Part shown: positions 47,276 to 59,267 of the stretch, one piece after another
Layout: the number at the start of each line of letters is the position of its first letter
How positions within the stretch are numbered: position 1 is the stretch's first letter
Assembly (NCBI RefSeq): GCF_030272615.1
Contig: NC_081406.1
Coordinates: 472,740,400 to 472,804,399, forward strand
DNA: 64,000 nt
Source: Cryptomeria japonica
Lineage: Eukaryota > Streptophyta > Pinopsida > Cupressales > Cupressaceae
Reading direction: 5' to 3'
Notes under the pieces: generated by a model
What the model was told of the DNA's origin: nothing
The model's database searches: none
The model's input: only the letters and a program-made list of their open reading frames with translations
Program-made: the position numbers and the translations under genes

Positions 47276-48513
47276 GTATGCCTCTATGGTAGTAAATAGA
47301 TATGCAACTATCTGAAATCCACCTTGCGGGAGAGGGCTTGAGGTGTAAGAGAAGGGTGATGAGCGGGTTCGTAAGTAGGCCATCCTAGAAGGACCATAGT
47401 GGCCTAGGACAAAGAACCCCATTACAACCTTCCCCCAACCCCGCAAGATGGCAACTGTCTTCTGGAAGATTAGACATGCATGGGGAAAGCAGGTACAAGC
47501 TGCCAAGAAAGAAAAAGGGTTGTGGTAGACAACACTCTTGGGCTTGATGTAGAAATGGCTTCCGGTGGCCCTATCATGTCTCTTCCTCCATACCCTAATA
47601 TTCTTGTGTAGTATTATCGATAATTTATGAATATGATATGGTTTGCCTAATCCTAACGATTGAATATATATTTGTTCCAAGAAGTTTTGGGGACGGGGAT
47701 GACAGGGGACGGTGGGATGTACTTCTGATATGGGGGTACTTTTGGGCCTTTTTTTAGGGGATGATAGGGGACCACTGTTAAAAAAATAGGGTTTTATATA
47801 AATTTGATTCATAAAAAGAATATAAATAATAGAACCACAAAATTATTACAATAAGTAATCATGTATTTGATTAATACAATTCAAATATTTTAATTTAAGT
47901 TTGTTAAATTTTATATATTAATAATTAAAAATTTAGTATAAATATTCTAAAATATTAAAGTTTTAATTTTAATTTATTAAAAGATATTATTAAAAAATAA
48001 AAATAAAACAAAATAATATTGTATAATGTTTATAACTATATCTTTTGTTTATAGCTTAGTGTCTAGGGTAGTTTTACATCTCAAGAAGCTTCCCCTTACA
48101 ATTTGAAGAGAGGTTTTACCTCACATATTGTTCTAGTTTGAGTTGTTTCAAAAGAGAAATTAAAACATTACCAAATATAGACTACATTCCTTAGCTGTTG
48201 TCTAAGGGAATTTAGAATATGATCAATGCCAAATCCCATTTTATGTTGATGAGGTGATTGCAACACTTCAAGTTCAACTTGATTCCTTCCACTTGGACCT
48301 TGAATATCCAAAAAATTATCAAGGCTATCTTTAATTGGAAACTAATCTTCCATGGTTGCAACAAACAAAAAAAGTTTACAACTTGTTTGAAAAATAAAAA
48401 ATGTAATGATGTGGAGAATGAAAGAGGAGCATCTCTAGGTAAATGATTATTTGAATCCTTGGTAACATTGCCTCAAGTACTTTATGTTGCCATTGAATGT
48501 TGTTGTCATGGTG
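47276..48513. other. intron DNA, no gene; GGGGAC-rich patch
   Basis: A patch with repeated GGGGACGGGGATG-type motifs at about 47690-47785 resembles subterminal regions of hAT-like elements seen elsewhere in the window, but no TIR pair or target duplication was found. The ORF at 47168-47812 (minus) mixes Gypsy sequence and this patch and is not a gene. 47800-48050 is AT-rich. Confidence 0.4.
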
Positions 48514-48862
48514 TGTAGTTAGCGTACAATGCCTATTGTTATGCTCGATAATATTGGCTATTTGCCAGTGTATTAATTGTTTGTATTAAATGGGTTATTG
48601 CTCTCGGGTAGTTATAAGCATTGGTTGGTTGATGATTATGTTCCTCTTGGCAACCATCAGGTCCTTTGAATATATTGTGTACGTCAAGGAAGGTAGGAGG
48701 GAAGAGTCCGATCAATTGTAACCCTTGGCCGACTATATCTGGTCTTCTTCTCTGTAATAATTCCATGTATGAATAAAGATATATTTTATTCCTGTGTCTA
48801 TTATGCATTGTCATCTTTATTGTTACTTCTCGTATTCAATTTTTCAGATATAGTAGTAAACA
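48514..48862 (+). repeat. 5' LTR of the gag-protease element (349 bp)
   Basis: Aligns end to end with 58919-59267, with scattered substitutions. Confidence 0.85.
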
Positions 48863-49340
48863 TTTGGTGTCATTGCCTTAAAACAAATCGGGTCAAATTT
48901 GAGTGATTCATGCCCTTAGATCCCAATAAAGGTGAGAAGACGCTACGAGCTGGTCAAGATCAAGTGATCTCTAAGGATCGTAGAACAAAGAGAACGAAGA
49001 AGAATATTATGAGAAACATTTGAGGAAAATCCAATCAGACAATTACACAATTCGTCCATACAGTCAATGTCGGATGAGGAGTACGAAGAGGGAAATCCTA
49101 AACTCATAGACATTCTGCTGTCTATCCATCTTAGGGAAAATGAGAATTGGAGGATCTGAACCACAAGCCCCTTGACGCAGGGAGCATAGGAGTGAGTTAG
49201 AGCCTGGAAGTACCTGGAGTGTTGGGGACGTTGGAGGTTGATGTGTAGAGGATGCGCGTGTTGCTTAGAGTGCAGGGAAAGCACTGAAATGTAGTGGTTA
49301 GAACAACCCACCTTGGTCCGACATACAAGGGAGTAGGTAG

Positions 49341-51185
49341 GTGAGAAAGATGGTGACTCCTTCGACGAGTCCGAATGTGAATCGTCAAAAACTGCCGAAG
49401 TTCATGGGGAACATGTTAGAGGATCCTATGAGGCACTGCAAGATGTGCAAAACCATTTGGTTGGCAAGAAGTCTGTTAGATAAAAACTACTGGTTGATAA
49501 TAGCCATTGACTCGTTTTCAGAGTTGGAAGATAAACACACAGAATGATGGGATAGCTTGAAGGAGGATTTCGAGGAGGAATTTAAACTCCCGAGGGACGA
49601 GAATGACATTGTGGCTGAAATTTATAATACCAAACAAGGGAAGCTTGTGAACATATGGGTGTAGATTCCTAGGATTAAGGAGTTGCTAAGTAAGATAGAG
49701 AACTAGCTAGTTGATGGGTTGAAGAAGAGGTGGTTAATTGAGGGATTGATCCCTTCTTTGAGAGAGAAAATGAAAGTGGTACCTCTATCATTGTACGCCG
49801 ATGCGTATAATCAAGCGATAGACATTGAGAGCAAATTCAAAACATCCTCTCAAGGAAAAAGAAAGATTGATGATGATGAGAGCATTGATGGAGAATCCAA
49901 AATGGTTCAGGCCCTATGACGGGATATGATGAGAATGATGAAGGAATTGAAGGTAGAGAAATGAACCAATAAAGAAAGTAATGAACTATGGTGTATCGAG
50001 TCCAAAATTGAGGGGCACATGAATGGTAATTGTCCTAAAAAGATGTTTTGTGAGATTTGCCAGGTGATGGGTCATTCAATAAAGGAGTGTCTATATAATT
50101 TGAATATCGAAAGAACGCAAGTACTCTTCACATAGGGAGAGTCTACTCATCAAAACCACAAAACGTATCGCTAGGTGGTTATGGAAATCAACGAGGAAGA
50201 TGAAGTCAGATACAATATGACTCCAAAGGATGTCCTATCATACAGTGCCGATAATGTAGCGAATGGGGACACTTTACGAGGGATTGCCAGAATAAGAAAG
50301 AGAACGCACAACTATTGTGCAAATGGTGTGGACAAGGTGACCATGAAGACACCAACTACCCGAAGCAAAAGGGTATTAATATGCTAGATGTGGAGGAACA
50401 AGACGAGGAAGTTCTGGCAATCACAAGAGCACAAATGAAGAAGGTGGTGTACTTGGACCGTTGTATGAAGAAGGAACGACTTCAAGAAGCCAGAGAAAAA
50501 GTAGAACAAGTGCTGGTGAAGGAAAGAATAACTCTAACAGAACTGTAAGTATGTCATTGTGATTGGAGTAAGAGAAGAACATAGTTCGACAGGTGCTATA
50601 GACAATCATACCCACCAAGGTGACAGACCTTCAAACTATACCGCAACTAACAGTGGCAATTACCAACACGGACAGTGATGACACAGTCAGCTACAAACAT
50701 TGTAAGCCACAAGAGGAACTGACAGTCAATGTACCCGGAGTGTTGGGGACGTTGGAGGTAAATGTGATTCAATGTTGCTAATAGTGAGCATTAGGAGGAA
50801 GTTGACTGTCATTGAGATGGAACATATGTGGAGGAAATTGACAAACACCATTGTTGATGGAGGTGAGCATTAGGAAGAATTTGATTGTCATTGAGATGGA
50901 ACATATGTGGAGGAAATTGACAAACACCATTGTCGATGGACGCTTGGGAGTAAACGTACTGTCAGAAGATAGTTGGAAATGCCTTAGAAGACCAACACTT
51001 TGGTCGTCAACCTTCCACTTGGTAGGTGCTGACTAGCACGACATCAAGCCGTTGGGAACATTGGTGGCACAAAAAGTAACAATTGGGACACAACAATTTT
51101 TTTTGGACTTCATAGTCATCCCATTGGAGAAGGCGTACGATGCACTCCTTGGGAGGGGATGGTTGATTCTAATTGGAAGCAGAGC
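49341..51185 (+). pseudogene. decayed gag and aspartic protease of the Gypsy-like element
   Basis: Pieces in several frames carry a capsid-like run (KLPKFMGNMLEDPMRHCKM; EDFEEEFKLPRDEN; LREKMKVVPLSLYADAYNQA), a zinc knuckle (FCEICQVMGHSIKEC, about 50045-50090), a second one (CKWCGQGDHEDTNYP, its last Cys lost, about 50317-50360), then a retropepsin-like region: TIVDGRLGVNVLSEDSW (about 50915-50970), a KPLGTL segment (about 51045) and YDALLGRGW (about 51130-51160). Many stops. No pol follows: sequence to the 3' LTR is non-coding apart from the nested Copia. Confidence 0.7.
50784..50941 (+). repeat. 79-bp tandem duplication inside the protease remnant
   Basis: GTGAGCATTAGGAGGAAGTT (50784) recurs at 50863 as GTGAGCATTAGGAAGAATTT, and the units are nearly identical. 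It duplicates codons just before the protease active-site region, shifting its frame. Confidence 0.8.
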
Positions 51186-51749
51186 TCACTCTCCATCAAG
51201 AGTTTAAGGGAGGAAGTATGCCATCAACATAAGGAATCAGGTAGTGAGTGAGGAATTGGCATCCTCCAAATTAGAGTCTGAAGACGAAGAGTCGGGTATG
51301 GATGAAGGAACGAAAGAAATGGAACCCAATGATGAAGTGGTGCTTGAGTTGGAAGACTATTCTGAAGATGAGATGAGTTTTCTGAATGGACTATTCCACT
51401 AGCAAATGGAGGACGACCAAGTATTTTAGGTCAATGTGTAATTTTATTGGAGCTTCTACAACTCTTAGTTAAGAGCAATCAATGAGCAATGGTTTTATAA
51501 AGTTGGACAGTTCATGCGTGCGGGATTCTGGGTTGCAAATGACAATAGTTGCAGTAGAGGCATTCGATTGTACAAAAGGATGCAAAAGTACATATGGCAC
51601 AAGTAGACTACGATGACATCTATTTGGTGAGAGGATATAACACTCAAAATTGGTATGGCAGTAGAAACTTGGTAGCATACAACAGGTTTCCCTCCCTACT
51701 GTATGACAACTATTTAGTGGCAATGTAAGGAATGTCAAGTTTTTTATAG

Positions 51750-52231
51750 TATGTCATCTCAATGCAGAAGTTTTGGCTTGGCAACTCCCGATTCAAACCA
51801 TATGGCGGCTACATAATTGCAAGGTACGACGACCCCTGGCCATACGACACCTCCCAATCATACGTAAAAAGATTCCACCCATACGACACATTGCTACACC
51901 CATACGAATTTCCTTGTATCTAGTTAGTTCTCGTTGTCTAACGTCTCTATTATTTCGTACAAATTTGGTGTTGTCTCATACAACCTCCTTGCCACCCTGT
52001 ATAGGCTCCTTGCTACTCCGTACGACCTCCTTGCCATCCCATATGGCTTTCTTGCCACATCGTATGACGACAATTTGCTTCAATTTGTACTGCACGATAC
52101 CTTCCCATTGTACGAAGATCTCATGCCTTGCCCGTATGGCTATCTTTGGTTGTTCCTATTTGATTATCTTCTATTTGTTCTATACGGTACCTCCTGGGCC
52201 ATTTTGTACAGCATAATATCTACACGATATG
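51750..52231 (+). repeat. degenerate TACGAC / CTCCTTGCCA short-repeat region
   Basis: Loose ~25-30-base units such as CGTACGACCTCCTTGCCATC recur with variation. The same style resumes at 58337-58530 beyond the Copia insertion (CATACGACACATTC, GTGCGACCTCATGG), showing it was one block. Non-coding. Confidence 0.5.
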
Positions 52232-52971
52232 TGTTGATACATGATAGCTTCGGTAAGATAAATGATTGAATGAGAGATAAATGAAGTCTCTCATTCAATC
52301 ATCTATCTCATCGATAGACTATAATAGACTTCACTTATTATTCCTTTGTTCTATCATCTGATATTACTATTATAATTGCTCTCCTTATATATATGGTGCA
52401 TTATCGGTTTTACCGATTATAATAATACAAACTGATGTTAAATTTACGATCATGCTAGGATCGTATTTCACGATCTGTGTTAATATATAAACATTGCAAT
52501 CTAACAATAAACAGTAACCTTGATATCTCGATTGTTATCGGGCTTCGTTGTTAATGCCACCGATTAGTTATCGGGCTTCATTGTTAATGCCACCGATTAG
52601 TTATCGGGCTTCATTGTTAATGCCACCAATTAGTTATCGGACTTCATCATTACGCATTGACACCGATTAATATCGGAGTTAGATTGGTTATGTATTGTGA
52701 ATGAAAAGGCATGATCAAGTGGCATCTTGATCAGCCATGTCTAATAGACATGTTCGATCAAGGTGTCACTTGATCGTCCCTATTTTTTTATATATACCGA
52801 TCAATGATAAATGGAGAAGACATCAAAATTATTAATGCTCTATCTCCACCTGTAATACATAGAATATAATTAATCACCAGAACAATCATATTGTGATAAG
52901 CATTTACATTGAAATACAACAACATTATATATATACCTTGATCATTAATTGGAATTTGAAAAACATTTACA
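52232..52971 (+). repeat. Copia 5' LTR (740 bp) with 33-bp tandem repeats
   Basis: TGTTGATACATGATAGC...CATTTACA. Holds about four tandem 33-bp units beginning GTTATCGGGCTTC from 52534 to about 52669; a TATA-like TCCTTATATATATGG lies upstream (about 52382). Confidence 0.9.
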
Positions 52972-53061
52972 TGGTATCAGAGCGCGGGTAGATCGAACCT
53001 GCGGCTTTCAAATTTGTGAAAAATTCAAGTCAAGAATATATCTAACATCGCATTTCTCCAA

Positions 53062-55893
53062 ATGGCCAACACTATCAGATTTGTGGATAGGCTCGAAGGA
53101 GGTGACAATTTCTCAGCATGGAAGTTAAGAATTAAGATGATTCTAAGAGAGAATAAAGTTGAATCATTTGTAAAAGCTGAATCTAAAGAACCTGAGAATG
53201 AACCTGACAAAATGACATGGATCGAAGGCAATGAAAAGGCCATAAAAATCATAGTTGATGGGGTGAGGAATAATATTATGGCTATCATAAAGAAACATGA
53301 GACGTCCTACCATATGTTCAAAGCACTTGAAAATGCATTTGAGATATCTAATGCAAGTAGAACCTTGGCCTTAAAAAGAGAAATAAATCATATAGGTATG
53401 ATCAAAGGGGAGTCAGTCAATGCCTACTTCATGCGGATATCAGCCCTAAGGGATGAACTAGCAACACTTGGATATGACATCCAAAGCAAATAGTTAACAC
53501 TCATTGCCCTAGATGGGTTGCCTAGTATATGGGAAACGTTCGTCCAAGGTATCAGTGCAAGGGCTAAATATCCAAAATTTGAGAGGCTAAGAGCAGATTG
53601 TCTTCAAGAAGAGTCAAGGTTAAATAAGAAAGCGATCAAACAAAAGAATATAGATGAAGATCTCCAAGTCCTAAATACGAACTCCAATAAGAAAAGCAAG
53701 AAGAAACAATTTAAGAAGAGGAAAGGTCGTCAAGGCAAGAATACCTCCAAGAAGGATCTCTCCCATATTCAATGTTACAGGTGTGAGAAATTTGGGCACT
53801 ATGTTGCTAAATGTCCTGAAAGGGCTAAACAACAAGCTACATTTGCCAAAGCTGGAAAATCAAAGGGAGAAGATGACTCTGAGAAATATGTACTCTACTC
53901 AGCACTTTCAAACCAAGCATCAAACAAAGCTAACTCATGGTTGATCGACAGTGGCTCATCCAGACATATTACAGGGTTTAGAGAAGTGTTAGACTCCATG
54001 ATAGAAGAGATTAATGAGGAAGTGACAATCGGAGATGACTCTGCACATCCAGTCAGAGGAATTGGAACTTGCACCATCAGACTGAAGTCAGGCTTATCAT
54101 TACAGCTTACAGGAGTACTATATGTCCCAGGCATCAAGAGGAATCTAGTCTCCATCTCAGCACTAGAGGATAATGGGTATAGGGTGACCTTCATGGACAA
54201 CAAAGGATTGGCTTGGCCAAAGAATTCGTCCATTAAGAAAGCCAAAACCATTGGTCAAAGACAAGGCTACTTGTATGAGTTGTGCACAGAGCCCAACCTA
54301 GCCCTAATCCATGAAGTTGCAGATGCTAATGAAGTTTGGCATAGAAGACTAGGGCACCTGAATTTCAGAGCTTTATCATCTGTGGAAAACCTTGTCATAG
54401 GTTTACCCAAGTTAAAGCAGTATCATTTTGGGGCATGCAAGGGATGTGCCCTAGGTAAAAATACCAAGGGTTCTTTTCAAATTAATACTAGGAAAACAAG
54501 TAATGTTTTAGAATTAGTCCACTCTGATGTATGTGGACCTATGTCTCTACCCTCTTTAGGAGGATTTTTGTATTATGTAATATTTGTGGATGACTACTCT
54601 AGAAAGACTTGGGTCTACTTTCTTAAATGTAAAGAATCAGAAGAGATCCTTAATAGGTTCAAAGAATTTAAATCACTAACAGAAAACTCCTCAGGAAATA
54701 AAGTTAAAACCTTAACAACTGACAATGGGGGGGAATACACCTTAGATCTGTTTAAGGATTTTTGTAAAAATGTTGGGATTAAGAGTGAGCTTACTATACC
54801 TTATAATCCTCAACAAAATGGGGTAGCTGAGAGGAAAAATAGGACAATTGTAGAAGCTGCCAAAGCTATGCTCCTTGATAAAAACCTAAATACCAATCTT
54901 TGGGTAGAAGCCACCAGCACTGTCGTGTATATACAAAATAGATGTCCTCACTGTCATGTTGAAGACAAAACCCCTGAGGAAGTTTTTACTAAAACAAAGC
55001 CAGATATCAGCCATCTTAGGATATTTGGGTGCCCTGTTTATATTCATGTACCTAAAGAGAAAAGGTCAAAACTAGAGCCTTCTAGAAAAAGGGGAATACT
55101 TGTTGAGTATAATAAAATCTCCAAGGTTTACAGAATCTATATACCTAGTCAAAGGCATGTTGAACTTGGTAGGGATGTAATTTTTGAAGAAGACTTAGCC
55201 TTCAAAAGAGCCCAAAGTTCCATGGAACTTGAAGTCCATGTTCCTGCCCCTAGCATAGATGAAGATCATGCACCTGAGCTTCAAAGGGAGAATCTTGAGG
55301 AAAATGAAGGTGAGATTCTCAAGAAAAGACCACTATGGGCCACGAAAACTGTAAAAGAAGCTCAGAAGTATGCTGCTCCTTCAGGAACCTTCAGAGAGAG
55401 CAAAAGGCCTAATAAATTCACCAGCTATGTTGCCCTCATGAATGATCTTTCAAATGCTGAACCTACCAATGTATCAGATGCACTTAAACATCAAGTATGG
55501 AAGAATGCCATGTCTGAGGAATATCAGTCCATTATGAAAAATGATGTTTGGGAGATTGTTCCTAGGCCAGCTGGAAAATCTGTGGTTTCCTCCAAATGGC
55601 TTTTCAAGATCAAACATGCTGCAGATGGCAGCATTGAGAAACACAAGGCCAGATTTGTAGCCAGAGGGTTCTCACAAAAGGAAGGAATTGATTATGAAGA
55701 AACCTTTGCACCTGTAGCCAGATACACCTCAGTAAGAGCATTCTTAGCCATTGCAGCAACAAAGGCATGGAAACTACATCAGATGGATGTAAAGACAACA
55801 TTCCTTAATGGAAAGATTGCAGAAGTAGTATATCTAGAGCAACCTGAAGGATTTGAGAATCATGATGCAGAGTCTCATGTGTGTACACTGTAG
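53062..55893 (+). pseudogene. Copia gag-pol: gag, zinc knuckle, protease, integrase, start of RT
   Basis: A single frame from MANTIRFVDRLEGGDNFSAW (gag, UBN2 type), broken only by a TAG at 53491. Zinc knuckle CYRCEKFGHYVAKC (about 53774). Protease active site LIDSGSSRHITG (about 53941). GAG-pre-integrase with WHRRLGHLNF and CKGCALGK. Integrase DDE: D in HSDVCGP, D in TTDNGGEY, E in NGVAERKNR. RT begins WEIVPRPAGK, then KWLFKIKHAADGS, KARFVARGFSQ and MDVKTTFLNG. A small insertion after SHV (about 55880) throws the frame, and the ORF ends at 55893. Confidence 0.9.
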
Positions 55894-56995
55894 ACTCAAG
55901 AAAGCTCTTTATGGGCTTAAACAGGCTCCCAGGGTCTTGTAAGAAAGAATTGACACTTATCTCACAGGGTTACGCTTCTCAAAGAATGATGTAGATCCAA
56001 ATCTCAACTATAAGCAAGACAAAGGTGATATGCTGATATTGATTCTATATGTTCTTGATTTGCTAATCACAGGAGAAGATCACTTCATAGATCAGTGCAA
56101 GAAAGACCTTGCTAAAGAATTTGACATGAAGGACTTGGGACTCCTTCATTACTTCCTAGGATTGGAAGTATGGCAGAATACTGATGGCATTATACTAAAC
56201 CAGGGTAAGTAAACCTTGGACATTTTGAAGAGATTTGGAATGTTGAACTGCAGACCTATGACTTCTCCGATGGAAACAAACCTTCATAAACTTAAGGAAG
56301 CAGCAACAAAATCACAACCCACAGATCCTACTCTATACAGGCAAATGATTGGGTCCCTGATGTATCTGGTAAATACGAGACTAGATATCTGCTATGCTGT
56401 TAATGCTTTGAGTCTGTTTATGTGTGATCCAAAGGAGACACACCTGGTAGCAGTAAAACATATCTTGAGATACCTACAAGGTACTCTAAAGCTTGGTCTC
56501 AAGTATGAGAGAGTTGATCTGAATTTACACGGATTCACAGATTCAGATTGGGCTAGAAGTGTAACTGACAGGAAAAGCACCTCAGGATGCTGTTTCAGTT
56601 TAGGTTCAGCAATGATATCTTGGATCAGCAGAAAGCAGTCATCAGTAGCACAGAGTTCCACTGAGGCCGAATACATTGCAGCTTCCATGGCTGCTCGAGA
56701 GGCAGTATGGCTTAGGAAGTTGCTTGTGGGATTATTCGGTGAACCAATGAAACCTACAGCTATTCATTGTGACAACCAGAGTTGCATAAAACTTTCAGTG
56801 AATCCGGTGTTTCATGATAGATCCAAGCATATTGAGATTCCTTACCATTATGTGTGAGATATGGTAGACATAAATGTGATCCAGTTGGAATACATTTGTA
56901 TAGGAGATCATACAGTAGATATTCAAACCAAACCACTTTCCAGAGTGAAGGTTGAGCACTTCAGAAAAGGTCTTGGTATGATTGAAAGGTAATTT
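55894..56995 (+). pseudogene. Copia RT C-terminal half and RNase H, out of frame
   Basis: Continues in another frame: RLKKALYGLKQAPR (55888 on), a TAA near 55939 replacing the usual Trp/Tyr, LILYVLDLLITG (catalytic YVDD changed to YVLD), KEFDMKDLGLLHYFLGLEVW, a TAA at 56213 inside GK-TLDILKRFGM, then RNase H with TDSDWARSVTDRKSTSGCCF, SSTEAEYIAA and HCDNQSCIKLSVNPVFHDRS, and a TGA near 56855. The tail KPLSRVKVEHFRKGLGMIE ends near 56990. Confidence 0.85.
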
Positions 56996-57596
56996 GCTTT
57001 GTAATCTGTACTTATATATTAATAAGATGTTTAATGTGTAAACTTCTTTGTCGTGCTATGACTTTTATGGGCTCCACCCCCTGTGTACATTTCTAAGAGG
57101 TGACGATCTCTCAGATAATGAACACTTGTATGAAGACATTATAAGGTGACGATCTTATAATGATCAAACCAGATATCATGTGTGATTCCTGGTATGTCAT
57201 GGATGTGCCATGATTATATTGTGGTAAAGACATTTGAAAATGTCAGTGCACATACCACAATTTGGATAAAGTGAGGATTTAATTATTCTCATGCATTTAT
57301 CCTTAGTATTGCTTGCTTTGCAATACTTATATCACGTCCTTAGGTAATATCTTGTCATCACAAGTTAATGTGGTGAGCTTCTTGTATCACGTGTTTAGGG
57401 GATACTTCATGTGACGTGCTTAGGTGATATGACTTCTTGTATCACGTGATTAGGTGATACTTCATGTCACGTGTTTTAGGTGATATGATCCTTTGGAGAG
57501 TGAGATTATAAAACTACATAAGGAATATTGATCAGCATGAGAAATGTGATGCTAGATATGTTGTTTGTCATTCATCTTCCTGAGCTAAGAGGGAGT
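56996..57596 (+). other. Copia 3' untranslated region
   Basis: Non-coding. It carries loose repeats of 'atcacgtg-ttaggtgata' (about 57330-57490). The PPT GCTAAGAGGGAG stands at its end. Confidence 0.6.
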
Positions 57597-58336
57597 GTTG
57601 ATACATGATAGCTTCGGTAAGATAAATGATTGAATGAGAGATAAATGAAGTCTCTCATTCAATCATCTATCTCATCGATAGACTATAATAGACTTCACTT
57701 ATTATTCCTTTGTTCTATCATTTGATATTACTATTATAATTGCTCTCCTTATATATATGGTGCATTATCGATTTTACCGATTATAATCATACAAATTGAT
57801 GTTAAATTTACGATCATGCTAGGATCGTATTTCACGATTTGTGTTAATATATAAACATTGCAGTCTAACAATAAACAGTAACCTTGATATCTCGATTGTT
57901 ATCGTGCTTCATTGTTAATGCCACTAATTAGTTATCGGGCTTCATTGTTAATGCCATTGATTAGTTATCGGGCTTCATTGTTAATGCCATTGATTAGTTA
58001 TCGGACTTCATTGTTACGCATTGACACCGATTTATATCGGCATTAGATTGGTTACGTATTGCAAATGAAATGGCACGATCAAGTGGCACCTTGATCGGCC
58101 ATGTCTAATAGACATGTCTGATCAAGGTGTCACTTGATCGTCCCTATTTTTTTATATATACCGATTAATGATAAATGGAGAAGACATCGAAATTTTTAAT
58201 GCTCTATCTCCACTTGCAATACATAGAATATAATTAATCACCAGAACAATTATATTGTGATAAACATTTACATTGAAATACAACAACATTATATATATAC
58301 CTTGATCATTGAATTGGAATTTGAAAAACATTTACA
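57597..58336 (+). repeat. Copia 3' LTR (740 bp)
   Basis: Partner of 52232-52971, with the same 33-bp tandem repeats from 57898. Confidence 0.9.
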
Positions 58337-58918
58337 GTATGGGCATCATTCGTCACCATCCTCTTGCATTCTGTATGTCACAATCAGCTACAGCACAACC
58401 TTCCCGTACAACAACGAAAATGCTCTTTTGCATGACTCAACAACTCTCATGTATGGCCCAGCAGTTGCCACGTGCGACCTCATGGTGGCATCATACATGG
58501 TTTGATTGCATACGACACATTCTTGGTGGATTTTGCAGATTACGAAGTGGATTTCTCATGACACATCAGACTTTAATATGTTGCATATGTTGGTTTAACT
58601 CTCTAAAATTGCTATTTTTTGGCTTTGTCAGCATTGTTTTTGGCATCTAGAAAAATCACAAAAATTGTGTGCGACATAGAGTTTTTTGCTGCCCTTGACC
58701 TTGTAGGGGGCACTACCCCTAGACCCTTGCAAGGGGCACTGCCTCTTGATTCCGCTGGGGGTGTTGCCCCAAGACCTCCATTTGATTTGGTAGGTACACT
58801 ACAAGTTGGGGTTGTCCAGTCCAAGTCATTGTCTACCCTCTTGTCGTTAGTCTTTTTGAATATTACTTGATCTATACTTGTCGTCTAGAAGAGGACTTTT
58901 TTTTTGGGGGGGGGATGA
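58337..58918 (+). other. 3' non-coding part of the Gypsy-like element, after the Copia insertion
   Basis: Resumes the TACGAC-type repeats, then a GC-rich patch with GGGGGCACTACCCCTAGACCC-like short units (58705-58780) and the T/G-rich PPT before 58919. Confidence 0.5.
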
Positions 58919-59267
58919 TGTAGTTAGCGTACAATGCCTATTGTTATGTTTGATAATATTGGTTATATGCTAATGTATTAATTGTTTGTATTAAGTGAGT
59001 TGTCACTCTTGGGTAGTTATAAGCGTCAATTGGTTGATGATTGTGTTCCTCTTGGCAACCATCGGGTCCTTTGAATATAATTTGTACGTCAAGGAAGGTA
59101 GTACATGGGAGTTGAATCAATTGTAATCCTTGGTCGAACATCTCTGGTCATCTTCTCTATAATAGTTTCATGTGCGAATAAAGATATTCTTTAGTCCTGT
59201 GTCTGGTATGCATTGTCATCTTTATTGTTACTTCCGGTATTCAATTTATCAGATATAGCAGTAAACA
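58919..59267 (+). repeat. 3' LTR of the gag-protease element (349 bp)
   Basis: Partner of 48514-48862; same length and ends (TGTAGTTAGCG...AGTAAACA). Confidence 0.85.

Larger units (their letters stand above)
52232..58336 (+). mobile_element. Copia LTR retrotransposon (6.1 kb), defective, nested
   Basis: LTRs 52232-52971 and 57597-58336, both 740 bp, ~5% different by eye, mostly transitions. The PBS TGGTATCAGAGC abuts the 5' LTR (52972-52983); the PPT AAGAGGGAG abuts the 3' LTR. Flanks ATATG (52227-52231) and GTATG (58337-58341) form a 5-bp duplication with one mismatch. The domain order gag-protease-integrase-RT-RNase H is that of Ty1/copia. Stops and a frameshift make it non-autonomous now. 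Confidence 0.95.
48514..59267 (+). mobile_element. gag-protease LTR element (Gypsy-like), interrupted by a Copia insertion
   Basis: 349-bp LTRs at 48514-48862 and 58919-59267 (TGTAGTTAGCG...AGTAAACA). A PBS-like TGGTGTCATTGCC lies two bases after the 5' LTR, resembling a decayed Asp-tRNA-type PBS, and a T/G-rich PPT (TTTGGGGGGGGGATGA) precedes the 3' LTR. The internal part (48863-52231 plus 58337-58918) carries gag and protease remnants but no RT or integrase. Without the nested Copia it is about 4.65 kb. No target duplication recognised (TGGTG and TTACA). Confidence 0.75.

Noticed and set aside
47168-47812. 214-codon minus ORF
   Set aside because: It spans Gypsy coding sequence in the wrong frame and a GGGGAC-rich patch; composition artefact.
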